Part shown: positions 17,161-25,644 of the stretch, piece after piece
How the letters are laid out: each line of letters opens with the position of its first letter
Position numbering within the stretch: position 1 is the first letter of the stretch
From: JAVZLQ01 sp049972525
GTDB taxonomy: Archaea > Thermoproteota > Bathyarchaeia > Bathyarchaeales > Bathycorpusculaceae
Reading direction: 5' to 3'
Length of the DNA stretch: 64,000 nucleotides
Assembly (NCBI GenBank): GCA_049972525.1
Contig: JBMFKI010000005.1
Location: 29,741 to 93,740 of the forward strand
The notes under the pieces: generated by a model
What the model was told of the DNA's origin: nothing
What the model saw: only the letters and a program-made list of their open reading frames with translations
Databases searched by the model: none
Position numbers and translations under genes: made by a program

Positions 17161-18213
17161 CTAAGCTGCACCACGACTTAAATTTATGAAATTAAGCTTT
17201 TTCACCGCTCTAGCTGTTCTTGCTAAAAGAAGTTGTGCTGCTTCTTGAGTTGGCCATCCGCCTAGGCCGCAGTCTGGTCCAGTAAATGTCATTGTTTCTC
17301 CAAATTTTTCTTTTGCTTTTTTAAACCTTTTTCTTATGGTTTCTTCATCTTCAACCAATTGTTCTGTGCTCGGCTTCGTTATTCCCCTTTCATATAGTTC
17401 TGCAATAATGTTGTTCACATCTGTCCTTGATATGCCAACCCTTACTTGTTTGCCAGTCGTTTCCAAAAGCTTTTTTGATATAGCGTCAATATTTTTTGGT
17501 GAGGCTGCATATTCAAGCGATACCACGTCTAAATTTTTAATTTTGAGAACGTCCGCTATCCTTGATGGCGAATGTAAATGGATTTGTTTTACCACTCCAG
17601 TGAAATCGAATGCTCTTTCCATAACCTCTAAAATTGTGTCCTTTTCTGTCAAGATTTCTTGAAATCCGAAGCTTGGCTCATCCAGCGAGATAACCTCCGT
17701 CTTTACATGTTTGGAGTCGACTATTGCGTTTTTTGCAAAGTGTTTCACGGTTTCCGCGAACATCAGGAGTATGTCCCTGTAAGCCGCTTTTCCAATCATT
17801 CTCAAGTATAGTTCCATAGGGCCTGTTATGCACACGCGAAGTGGGATTCTTCTCCCGAATTCTTCGGAAAGCGTCTTTGCTTCGTTGCTGATTACATGCA
17901 CCTCTGGTATTACTGCGTTTTTTTCCTCAACTTTGTATGTGCCATTTTCCATTGCTTTTCTTATTACTTCTGCAAATTGGTTGTGCATGTCATAATGCTG
18001 TGGATAGTTCACGACATCTAAGCCAGTTTGGCATTTCTTCCTAAAAGAATCGATTACGACGTTGTAGAAATTTTTTAGCAAAAACTCGTCTTTCCTTATG
18101 TCTTTTCCTTGATTAATGGCTTTTCTTGCAAGTAAATATGCCTTTTCAAACTGTTCTTTTCCTATTGTGGGTGGAAGTGGAAAACTGCCTATGTCGTCAA
18201 CAAGTACTTCCAT
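17161..18213 (-). CDS. Core-type cobalamin-independent methionine synthase family protein (MetE C-terminal domain only)
   Basis: A 350-residue protein with the MetE catalytic-domain fold. It opens with DDIGSFPLP, has a histidine in KQIHLHSPSR and a cysteine in TGPDCGLGGWP near residue 315, fitting the zinc site that binds homocysteine. It lacks the N-terminal folate-binding duplicate. Characterised core-MetE proteins take methyl groups from methylcobalamin or a methyl-corrinoid protein, which suits a methanopterin-based organism. It lies next to tRNA-Lys on the opposite strand. Confidence 0.8.
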   Translation of the reverse strand: MEVLVDDIGSFPLPPTIGKEQFEKAYLLARKAINQGKDIRKDEFLLKNFYNVVIDSFRKKCQTGLDVVNYPQHYDMHNQFAEVIRKAMENGTYKVEEKNAVIPEVHVISNEAKTLSEEFGRRIPLRVCITGPMELYLRMIGKAAYRDILLMFAETVKHFAKNAIVDSKHVKTEVISLDEPSFGFQEILTEKDTILEVMERAFDFTGVVKQIHLHSPSRIADVLKIKNLDVVSLEYAASPKNIDAISKKLLETTGKQVRVGISRTDVNNIIAELYERGITKPSTEQLVEDEETIRKRFKKAKEKFGETMTFTGPDCGLGGWPTQEAAQLLLARTARAVKKLNFINLSRGAA

Positions 18214-18343
18214 AAAAGAAATGAATGCTTACAAGTGATTTAAAATTAACCTTTACATGTTTGGGGGCTTTGATTTTAGGGAACATTTTGGAGCGTAAGA
18301 AATATAAGTTAGCTTTGTTCAGTGAGCATATTGTGATATAAAA

Positions 18344-19303
18344 ATGAATGTTTGGAAACTTCGACTATCAATGGTTGGAACTCTAGCTCTGATAATAGGT
18401 CTATCAACGTTGATTTTCACGATAGTTCTTAGTCTCTTCAGCTCATTTAGCTTTATAACCTTAGGCGTATTGGTTGTCGCCTTTAACATTCTCCAGTGGC
18501 TTATATCACCATACATAATCGATGCCCTCTACCGCACAAGAGAAATACCTGAAAGTGAAAATCCGAAGCTTCACGAAATAGTTGCAAATTTAAGCCAGAA
18601 GAGCAAAATTAAAAAGCCTAGGCTTATGCTTGCGCAGATTCCAATTCCAAATGCATTTGCCTACGGCTCACCCATAGCTGGAAACCGTGTTGCGGTTACA
18701 ACAGGCTTGCTTAAGACTTTGGAAACTGATGAGGTGGAGGCGGTAATTGGGCATGAGCTTGGGCATTTGAAACATAGAGACGTGCAGCTTATGATGTTTG
18801 TTTCGCTTTTGCCATCTTTACTTTATTACATTGGCTATTCCCTTATACTCTCTTCCATGTATCGTGGACAAAGGGAACAAAGCAGCGGCGGAGCAGTTTT
18901 AGGGTTTGGCTTTATGGCATTCTCATGGATACTAAACATGTTCATACTCTACCTAAGCCGTTTACGTGAGTATTACGCTGACAGTCACAGCGTCCAAATA
19001 ATCGATGATGGTGCACGAAAACTCTCGGAAAGCCTAGCGAAAATAGTTCATGAAACAAAAAACATGCGAAGAACGCACAAAGACACACAACACCTAAACG
19101 CGTTTAAAGCACTTTTCATCACAGATCCAGACCGCGCGGAAACCGACGCAATGGAAGTATCTGCAATGACACGCGGAGACAACCAAAAACTGGTCCAAGA
19201 AATCCTATCCCAGAAAATAACAACACTTGACAGGATAGCTGAGATCTTTTCAACTCATCCCAACATAGTGAAGCGGCTTAGAGCTTTGCAACAAACAAGT
19301 TAG
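18344..19303 (+). CDS. htpX: Membrane zinc metalloprotease HtpX
   Basis: A 319-residue M48 peptidase with two N-terminal membrane helices (about 10-35 and 38-56), the zinc motif HELGH (137-141) and a downstream glutamate in LREYYAD. Two more hydrophobic segments follow the HEXXH motif. HtpX degrades misfolded membrane proteins. Length and layout match archaeal HtpX. It stands alone between its own promoter region and the M20 gene. Confidence 0.92.
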   Translation: MNVWKLRLSMVGTLALIIGLSTLIFTIVLSLFSSFSFITLGVLVVAFNILQWLISPYIIDALYRTREIPESENPKLHEIVANLSQKSKIKKPRLMLAQIPIPNAFAYGSPIAGNRVAVTTGLLKTLETDEVEAVIGHELGHLKHRDVQLMMFVSLLPSLLYYIGYSLILSSMYRGQREQSSGGAVLGFGFMAFSWILNMFILYLSRLREYYADSHSVQIIDDGARKLSESLAKIVHETKNMRRTHKDTQHLNAFKALFITDPDRAETDAMEVSAMTRGDNQKLVQEILSQKITTLDRIAEIFSTHPNIVKRLRALQQTS

Positions 19304-19388
19304 CCTCTTATTAATTTTCCTTTGGAAAAGTGAAAAGTTAAAAATCTGTAACCTTAAAGAAGCAAAGGCATAAGAGAGGTGTGTTAAC

Positions 19389-20612
19389 ATGCAGCGTCAA
19401 GTTTTCCGTGAAATTGAAAAGGCTGAAGCTGAGATGACACACGTCTTAATGGAGCTTATCAGAGTTCCTGCAATTGCACCTGAAAATGGTGGAGAAGGCG
19501 AAATGCGAAAGGCTGAAAAATTGCTTAAAGTGCTTGAAGATGTTGGCTTTGACAAGATTGAGCGCTATGATGCTGTGGATGAAAGGGTTCCATCGAAAAG
19601 AAGACCGAACGTTGTGGCGCACTGTTATGGAGAAAATGCTACAGAGAGACTTTGGATAATAACGCATTTGGATGTTGTACCACCAGGAGATGAATCGCTT
19701 TGGACTGCTACAAAACCCTTCGAACCACTGATTAAGAATAGCAGGGTCTATGGTCGCGGAAGCGAAGACAACGGGCAGTCAATGATCGCATCCATATTTG
19801 CCGTCAAAGCCCTTAGAAAATTGGGTATAACGCCCAAAAGAACAATTGCATTAGCTTTCGTTGCCGACGAAGAACAGGGAAGCAAGTATGGCATACAGCA
19901 TCTCATTGAACAAAAGCTTTTCAAAAAGGATGACTTAATAATTGTTCCAGACGGCGGAAACGAAGACGGAAGCTTTATAGAAATAGCTGAAAAAAGCGCT
20001 TTATGGCTTAGAATACGCACAACTGGTCAGCAAGTTCACGCCAGCAGACCACACAGGGGGTTAAACGCCCATCGCGTTGGAATGGAATATGCCCTAGCCC
20101 TCGACAAAATGCTCCATGAAAAATATGCACTTAAAGATTCTTATTTTGATCCTCCTGAAAGCACTTTTGAACCTACGAAGAAGGAGAAAAACGTTGATGC
20201 CGTCAACATAATTCCAGGCGAAGACATAACATATTTTGACTGCAGAATACTGCCAAGCTACGACTTGGAAGAAATTTTGCAGAAAATTTGCTTCTTAGCT
20301 GAAGAATTTCAGAGGAAAACGAAAGCAAAGATAAGTATTGAAGTTATTAACAAAAGTGCTGCGCCAAAACCAACAGACCCAAACGCGAAAGTTGTAACAA
20401 TGCTGAAAGAGGCAATAAAGAACACTAGAGAAATAGAACCGAAGGTCGGAGGGATAGGCGGCGGAACATGCGCCGCCTTCTTCAGAAAGATAGGTATACC
20501 CGCAGTTGTCTGGAGCACAATAGATGAAACAGCTCACCAACCAAACGAATACACAAAAATACAAAACCTAGTTGAAGACGCAAAAGTCTACGCCTTTCTA
20601 ATGACGTTGTGA
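19389..20612 (+). CDS. M20-family metallopeptidase/deacylase
   Basis: A 407-residue binuclear zinc hydrolase. The metal-binding motifs are visible: THLDVVPPGD (first His/Asp), GRGSEDNGQ (bridging Asp), ADEEQGSKYG (catalytic Glu pair) and ETAHQPNEY near the end. The middle (about 200-310) is the dimerisation domain. Relatives include carboxypeptidases, ArgE/DapE-type deacylases and dipeptidases; the substrate is not evident. It ends 50 bases before the next gene's start. Confidence 0.85.
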   Translation: MQRQVFREIEKAEAEMTHVLMELIRVPAIAPENGGEGEMRKAEKLLKVLEDVGFDKIERYDAVDERVPSKRRPNVVAHCYGENATERLWIITHLDVVPPGDESLWTATKPFEPLIKNSRVYGRGSEDNGQSMIASIFAVKALRKLGITPKRTIALAFVADEEQGSKYGIQHLIEQKLFKKDDLIIVPDGGNEDGSFIEIAEKSALWLRIRTTGQQVHASRPHRGLNAHRVGMEYALALDKMLHEKYALKDSYFDPPESTFEPTKKEKNVDAVNIIPGEDITYFDCRILPSYDLEEILQKICFLAEEFQRKTKAKISIEVINKSAAPKPTDPNAKVVTMLKEAIKNTREIEPKVGGIGGGTCAAFFRKIGIPAVVWSTIDETAHQPNEYTKIQNLVEDAKVYAFLMTL

Positions 20613-20632
20613 TTGTCTTTATTTCGCGAAAG

Positions 20633-20658
20633 TTTTATATGGATGGATTATCCATCCA
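20633..20658 (+). promoter_or_regulatory. Promoter and palindromic operator of the S-component/DUF4430 pair
   Basis: The A/T stretch TTTTATAT (20633-20640) lies about 27 bases before the ATG at 20664. It runs directly into a perfect inverted repeat, TGGATGGA (20640-20647), TTA, TCCATCCA (20651-20658), which would cover the transcription start. A repressor binding here would block initiation. Confidence 0.5.
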
Positions 20659-20663
20659 AACAT

Positions 20664-21215
20664 ATGAGTAAGACTTCAATTAAGATTACACTTTTCAGCG
20701 TCTTGACAGCTATTTGTTTAGCTCTGCAGTTGTCGCCGAGACCACCAAATGTTGAGTTTACATCTCTATTTACGTTTATTATTGGCTTTATGTATGGCTC
20801 TTCGGCTGGAATACTGTTTGGTAGTTTTGTTATGTTTGTTAACGGATTTTTTTCTCCATGGGGCTTTGCGGGTTTAAATATGCCCTTTCAGATGGTTGGG
20901 ATGGGACTAGTTGGTTTAGCTGGAGGTTTGTACCAAAAGTTTTCTAGGGACTACACTTCGATAAAGTTTAACGTTGAAGTTTCAGTTTTGGGAGCTTTTA
21001 TGACTGCGATTTACGATTTTATAACAAACCTTGGAGTTGCTTTTCAATTTATGCTTTCCGGCATGCCGAGTATTTTGGCTGTTCCAACTGCCTTGGCTTA
21101 CGGAACGCCCCTTTCGCTTATTCATGTTTCATCAAACATAGCAGTCTTTGGGGTTGCCTTTTTTCCACTGGTTAAGGCAGTTAAAAATGTTATGGTGGTT
21201 GAAACCTTTGGTTGA
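20664..21215 (+). CDS. ECF transporter S component, possibly for a corrinoid
   Basis: About 183 residues with roughly six membrane helices and a Gly-rich segment (GFMYGSSAGILFGSFVMFVNG) typical of S components. ATG 20664 is chosen over the TTG at 20613 because the TATA box and palindrome lie between them. Its 3' end overlaps the DUF4430 gene by 29 bases, so the products probably act together. DUF4430 resembles the domain of vitamin-B12 carriers, which makes a corrinoid substrate attractive but unproven. Confidence 0.75.
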   Translation: MSKTSIKITLFSVLTAICLALQLSPRPPNVEFTSLFTFIIGFMYGSSAGILFGSFVMFVNGFFSPWGFAGLNMPFQMVGMGLVGLAGGLYQKFSRDYTSIKFNVEVSVLGAFMTAIYDFITNLGVAFQFMLSGMPSILAVPTALAYGTPLSLIHVSSNIAVFGVAFFPLVKAVKNVMVVETFG

Positions 21216-22014
21216 AAAAAGAACATTAGTCTTCGCACTATTGGCGATTTTAACGTGGGCTCTAATTGCAACAAGCGCCATGACATACTATTACTTGGAG
21301 CAGTTGAAATATCAAAGTCAACTCACTAAGACGCAAAGTTTGTTGACGGGACTAACTGAAAACTATACAACATCCTTGGTAAAACAGGATATGTTATTAA
21401 GAGATTATAATGCGTTGTTCGGTGAATATTATCAGCTCTATCCAGAAAACTGCTCTATGCTTATGAATGAATATTGCCAACTGCTCTCCAATTTCGGCGG
21501 CAATTACACGCATGTACTGAATACGTTTCCAAAACTAAATGAAACATACGCTTACTTGCTGGATCAAGCTCAAACGCTTGGCATGCAAGATATGGTAAAT
21601 AGGACAGAGTTCGAGGCGTTACTCAGCGAATTTCACAAATTGCTGTCAGACACGACAGCAAAGGAATTGGAAAACTCATTAGTCAAAGTAAGTTTGATAC
21701 GTGTAAACCTATGTATCAACTATGGAAACGAAACCACAGTTTGGTACAACATCTCCACATCTCCAGGCATGACCCTTTTCGACTTAACAAAAAATCTCAC
21801 TAACGTTGAATATGCGTATTATCCATGGATGGAACCTGGTCATGTGCTTGTAAACTCAATAAACGGTGTTGCTCCCGAAGGCGGAAAGTACTGGTTCTGG
21901 TACTATTGGGATGAAATAAATTACGAATGGGTTTTTGGACAGGTTGGATGTGACGCTTGGATTTTAAGGGACAATGGAACCTATAGATGGATATATAAGA
22001 CTTGGGGACCTTAA
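21187..22014 (+). CDS. Membrane-anchored DUF4430 (transcobalamin-like) extracellular protein
   Basis: About 275 residues. An N-terminal hydrophobic helix (about 12-34) would anchor or export it. A helical, Asn-rich middle with many N-x-S/T sites (NYT, NET, NRT, NIS, NLT) suggests an exposed, glycosylated region. The C-terminal 80 residues, with GMTLFDLTKNLTNV, VLVNSINGVAPEGGKYWFWY and GCDAWIL, match the DUF4430 pattern, related to the C-terminal domain of intrinsic factor and transcobalamin. ATG 21187 lies inside the S-component gene. Confidence 0.75.
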   Translation: MLWWLKPLVEKRTLVFALLAILTWALIATSAMTYYYLEQLKYQSQLTKTQSLLTGLTENYTTSLVKQDMLLRDYNALFGEYYQLYPENCSMLMNEYCQLLSNFGGNYTHVLNTFPKLNETYAYLLDQAQTLGMQDMVNRTEFEALLSEFHKLLSDTTAKELENSLVKVSLIRVNLCINYGNETTVWYNISTSPGMTLFDLTKNLTNVEYAYYPWMEPGHVLVNSINGVAPEGGKYWFWYYWDEINYEWVFGQVGCDAWILRDNGTYRWIYKTWGP

Positions 22015-22082
22015 AGCTAAATAAACCAAATGATTTATTTTAGTGAAAACTGAAAGAAGTTAACATTTCAGGAGTTGCGAAC

Positions 22083-22778
22083 TTGACTGAAATCTCTAAG
22101 ATATTTAACGCAGCACGCAAGGAAGGGAGAAATTTCTTACTTGAACCTGAAGCTAAAAACGTTTGTATTGAGTATGGGATTCCAGTTACGAAGTTTGAGG
22201 TGGCGAAAAGTGAGGCTGAAGCCGTCAAGTTTGCTGAGGCTATTGGTTTTCCTGTGGTTTTGAAGGTTGTTTCTCCAGATATTATTCATAAGTCTGATGT
22301 GGGTGGTGTTATTGTTGGTTTGAAAAGCGCAGGAGAGGTTAGGGATGCTTACAGGCAAATTTTAGGAAATGTGAAGAAGCATAGGGCTGATGCGAAAATT
22401 GTTGGCGTCCTTGTTCAGGAAATGGCTCCAGCTTCAACAGAAATTATTGTGGGTGCCATTAAGGATCCGCAGTTTGGTCCAGCGTTGATGTTTGGACTTG
22501 GCGGAATTTTCGTTGAGATTTTAAAGGATGTTTCCTTCAGAATAGCGCCAATAGACGAAGAAGAGGCACATGAGATGATTAGTGAAGTTAAGGCTTACCC
22601 GCTTTTGAAGGGTTATAGGAACTTACCGCCCGCCGATATTGATGCTATCGTGAAGATTCTAGTTAGCACTTCTAAGCTTGTTATGGAGCATCAGGAAATT
22701 AAGGAGCTTGATTTGAATCCAATAATGGTTTATGAGAGGGGCGCAAAAACGGTCGATGCCAGAATTATCCTTGAATGA
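22083..22778 (+). CDS. acdB: ADP-forming acetyl-CoA synthetase beta subunit (ATP-grasp)
   Basis: A 231-residue ATP-grasp protein with FPVVLKVVSPDIIHKSDVGG near residue 60, the nucleotide-binding signature of Acd beta subunits, and LDLNPIMVY at the end. Acd converts acyl-CoA + ADP + Pi to acid + CoA + ATP and is the usual ATP-forming step of archaeal acetate production. The alpha subunit, which carries the CoA-binding domain and phosphohistidine, is not in the window. The start is TTG with GGAG eight bases ahead. Confidence 0.88.
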   Translation: MTEISKIFNAARKEGRNFLLEPEAKNVCIEYGIPVTKFEVAKSEAEAVKFAEAIGFPVVLKVVSPDIIHKSDVGGVIVGLKSAGEVRDAYRQILGNVKKHRADAKIVGVLVQEMAPASTEIIVGAIKDPQFGPALMFGLGGIFVEILKDVSFRIAPIDEEEAHEMISEVKAYPLLKGYRNLPPADIDAIVKILVSTSKLVMEHQEIKELDLNPIMVYERGAKTVDARIILE

Positions 22779-23622
22779 AAGCTTTTCAAAAAGTGAAGTT
22801 TTCTCGAAGATATGCATACCGCCTGAAACACCGTTCTTTTTAAGGCTTGACTGTTGGAAATTTCAGAAACTTTCAGAAAGCCTAAACGCTGAAAAGCCCT
22901 TTGACGAGAACTTTGCGAAATGTTTGGTTTCTTCTGCGGAGACTGTTTTAAAGGGTTTTGAGCCAACACTTGTTTATGTTGCGAGTGACGAGTTGAACAT
23001 ACTATTTGCTAAAGAGCCACCGTTCAACAGAAGACTCGAAAAAGTGGACTCGGTCATGCCAAGTCTAGTCTCAACAGCGTTTGCATATTGCATACAAAAG
23101 CTTTTTAGAAGGGAGCTCTTGGTGGCTTTTGATTCCCGCATAATAATTGTTCCAAACACGAAAAAGATAATTGAGTATTTGATTTGGAGGCAAAATGACC
23201 TATGGAGAAATCACAACAACACCTACGTCTATTGGATTCTGCGAAAACAGGGCTATGCGCCTTCGGAAGCTTCAAAAAGGCTTAGAGGGCTGAAAACAGC
23301 AGAGCTTCATGAATTGGCTTTTAAACAAGGCGTAAATTTAGCTGAAACTCCAGCGTGGCAAAGAAGGGGTATACTCATTTACAAGGAACCATACGTCAAA
23401 AGAACTGCAAAGGGAGTTGCAGAAAGGTGGAAGATAAAAACAGAGTGGAATACGCCACTATTCACATCCGTTGACGGAGTAAAACTAATCAAACAGATTA
23501 TCAAATGGAAAAACAAAAGAGGAAAAGCGTTTGCCAGAACAACAGCAAAAAACCCAGCAAATCACAGAATTAAACCAGAAAATTTCCGCCTTAAAGGAAC
23601 AAAGAGAAAAACTAAAAGCTGA
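22756..23622 (+). CDS. thg1: tRNA-His guanylyltransferase-like 3'-5' polymerase
   Basis: About 288 residues of the Thg1 family. FFLRLDCWKFQKL and VASDELNILF hold the two catalytic metal-binding aspartates, and WRQNDLWRNHNN matches a family motif. Thg1 adds the -1 G to tRNA-His or repairs 5' ends. The last 30 residues overlap the next gene and are Lys/Arg-rich without family character, so the true domain probably ends near residue 255. It starts inside acdB; an ATG 24 bases earlier is also in frame. Confidence 0.82.
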   Translation: MPELSLNESFSKSEVFSKICIPPETPFFLRLDCWKFQKLSESLNAEKPFDENFAKCLVSSAETVLKGFEPTLVYVASDELNILFAKEPPFNRRLEKVDSVMPSLVSTAFAYCIQKLFRRELLVAFDSRIIIVPNTKKIIEYLIWRQNDLWRNHNNTYVYWILRKQGYAPSEASKRLRGLKTAELHELAFKQGVNLAETPAWQRRGILIYKEPYVKRTAKGVAERWKIKTEWNTPLFTSVDGVKLIKQIIKWKNKRGKAFARTTAKNPANHRIKPENFRLKGTKRKTKS

Positions 23623-24397
23623 AGCTGAAGGCTTGGCTAAAGAAAGAGACAAACTTAATGAACAGCTTAAACATTTACGCGCAGAAATTTTTGAACTTAA
23701 AAATGAAAGAAACGATCTGAATGCAGAGGTTAAAGAGCTTAAACAGAAAAGAAATGAAATGCAAGCAAAAGTTCACGAAAAAATAGAAGAAGAAAAGCAC
23801 CTAAACGAAGAACTAAAAAAGCTAAGCGAGAAGAAACCACGCAAAAGCATATGCGCAATTCAAAAAGAAATTGACGCAATTGAATGGAAAATACAAACAA
23901 ACCCCCTGGATCTAAAAGAGGAAAAGGCGTTAGTTGAAAAAGTGAAGTATTTAGAGGCTCAACTTGCAATCCTTAAAAAATTTGAGTATATAAGTCAAAA
24001 ACTACTTGAGTTACGCGCGGAAATTGAGGCTCTTGAAACGGAAGGAAGGCTTTGCCACGAAAAACTCACGGAGATGGCTAAAAAAAGCCAAGAATTACAC
24101 GAAAAGATGCTCGCGAAGATAGAAGAACTGAATAGAGTGAGAGCAGAGGCTGATAATTTTCACAAGCAATTCGTAACCGCAAAAGAACGGATGGCACCGA
24201 TCAATGCGGAAATTAAAGAGCTTCTGAATCAGATAAGCGTCTTTAAAGGCGAATTGCTAAAAGAGAAAATTGATGAAGAGCGGAAAAGCAAAGAGGCTCT
24301 TCGTGAAAAACTTAAACAGCAGGCTGTGGAGAAACTGAAGCGTGGAGAGAAGTTGACTTGGGAGGAATTTCAACTTCTCGGTGATGAGGACTTGTAA
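23531..24397 (+). CDS. Coiled-coil protein (COG1340-like)
   Basis: A 288-residue, almost wholly coiled-coil protein of Lys, Glu and Leu heptads, ending with GEKLTWEEFQLL, a tail I associate with archaeal coiled-coil proteins of the COG1340 type, function unknown. The TTG start lies 92 bases inside thg1. Heptad periodicity is already clear within that overlap (ITELNQKISALKEQREKL), supporting coding in this frame. A TTG near 23630 would remove the overlap but cut the heptads. Confidence 0.72.
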   Translation: MPEQQQKTQQITELNQKISALKEQREKLKAEAEGLAKERDKLNEQLKHLRAEIFELKNERNDLNAEVKELKQKRNEMQAKVHEKIEEEKHLNEELKKLSEKKPRKSICAIQKEIDAIEWKIQTNPLDLKEEKALVEKVKYLEAQLAILKKFEYISQKLLELRAEIEALETEGRLCHEKLTEMAKKSQELHEKMLAKIEELNRVRAEADNFHKQFVTAKERMAPINAEIKELLNQISVFKGELLKEKIDEERKSKEALREKLKQQAVEKLKRGEKLTWEEFQLLGDEDL

Positions 24398-24441
24398 CGT
24401 AAAATTAAAGTGCTTCGTCAATAAAGTAGATTAAGGAACAG

Positions 24442-25644
24442 ATGGTAATGGCTGAAAGAGAAACTGCACAAAAAGAACAAAAAAGAACACTGATTTTATG
24501 CGTTGACAGAGACGGCGATTTAAACTCAAAGACTGGAATAAAAACGCCAATTGTTGGCAGAGACGGAAACCTAAACGCTGCAGTGGCACTGGCGCTCAAA
24601 GATCCGGAAGAGGCAGACGCAAATGCGATGTTCGGAGCAATACACGTTTACGACAAGCTTCAAGAGAGCAGCCAAAACGAAATTTTTGAAATAGCCACAA
24701 TTTCAGGCTCTGAGCTCGGCGATGTTAACGCGGATAGAAAAATTGTTGGCGAGTTAAATGACGTTCTGAGTTCTTTTCCCGCAAACGAAATTATACTTGT
24801 AACAGACGGCTACTCTGACCAAGCAATTTTACCACTTGTAGAGTCAAGAGTCCCAGTCTCATCTGTAAACCGTGTAGTCGTTAAACACAGCGAATCAATA
24901 GAGGAAACCGCTGCCCTATTCACGTACTATTTGAAGATGATTACGGAGAATCCGCGTTATTCACGTATAGCCCTCGGGCTTCCAGGCATATTAATTTTGA
25001 TTTTGGGTATACTCTCAATCTTCAATATGCTTTATTATTATTGGATAGCTTTCATCTTCGTAATAAGTGTCTTCCTCCTAGTGAAGGGTTTTGGAGTTGA
25101 CAGAGCAATTAAAAGAGCGTACATGTGGATTAAGGAGTACACGCCGCCACCACTTCGCGTTCAAATTTCAAATTACTCGGTGATCGCTGGGGCATTGTGT
25201 ATAGCTATTGGCAGTTACCTAGGATGGACAAACGCTGCGACCTTCGTTGCTGGCATCACTCCGCCACCCCCAGACACAGCTAGCTGGTTTAGCATCTCTC
25301 CGCAAATAGTTGCCTATTTCATTAGAGGTTCGATGGACCTTGTTGTGGTTGGAATCTGTGTTGCGCTTTTCGGTAGGGCTGTCAGGTGGTATATAGAGCG
25401 TGATGCACGCCTTCTTCGAAATGCAGCGCTGATCGTTTCGGTAGCTTGGTCAAGGTGGATTTTAGATGGGACATCAAACGTTTTGATAAGACCAGAGGAA
25501 GGCTACAACAAGCTCGTTTTTTCAATAGTTGTTGGAATTTTGATTGGAATAGCTTCAAGCATCATCGTATTTGTCGTTCGTAAGTCTGCTAAAGGGTTTT
25601 TCAAGGAAGCCAGAGAGGGTGAAGAGGAGCTTGGAGAAGACTAA
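24442..25644 (+). CDS. DUF373 family membrane protein
   Basis: A 400-residue protein. The N-terminal half (about 10-160) is soluble, with LILCVDRDGDLNSKTGIKTP and VTDGYSDQA typical of DUF373; the C-terminal half has about six membrane segments starting near residue 175. The family is widespread in archaea and has no established function; the Asp-rich N-terminus resembles a phosphate- or nucleotide-binding fold. Its end overlaps the mtnP start. Confidence 0.8.
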   Translation: MVMAERETAQKEQKRTLILCVDRDGDLNSKTGIKTPIVGRDGNLNAAVALALKDPEEADANAMFGAIHVYDKLQESSQNEIFEIATISGSELGDVNADRKIVGELNDVLSSFPANEIILVTDGYSDQAILPLVESRVPVSSVNRVVVKHSESIEETAALFTYYLKMITENPRYSRIALGLPGILILILGILSIFNMLYYYWIAFIFVISVFLLVKGFGVDRAIKRAYMWIKEYTPPPLRVQISNYSVIAGALCIAIGSYLGWTNAATFVAGITPPPPDTASWFSISPQIVAYFIRGSMDLVVVGICVALFGRAVRWYIERDARLLRNAALIVSVAWSRWILDGTSNVLIRPEEGYNKLVFSIVVGILIGIASSIIVFVVRKSAKGFFKEAREGEEELGED

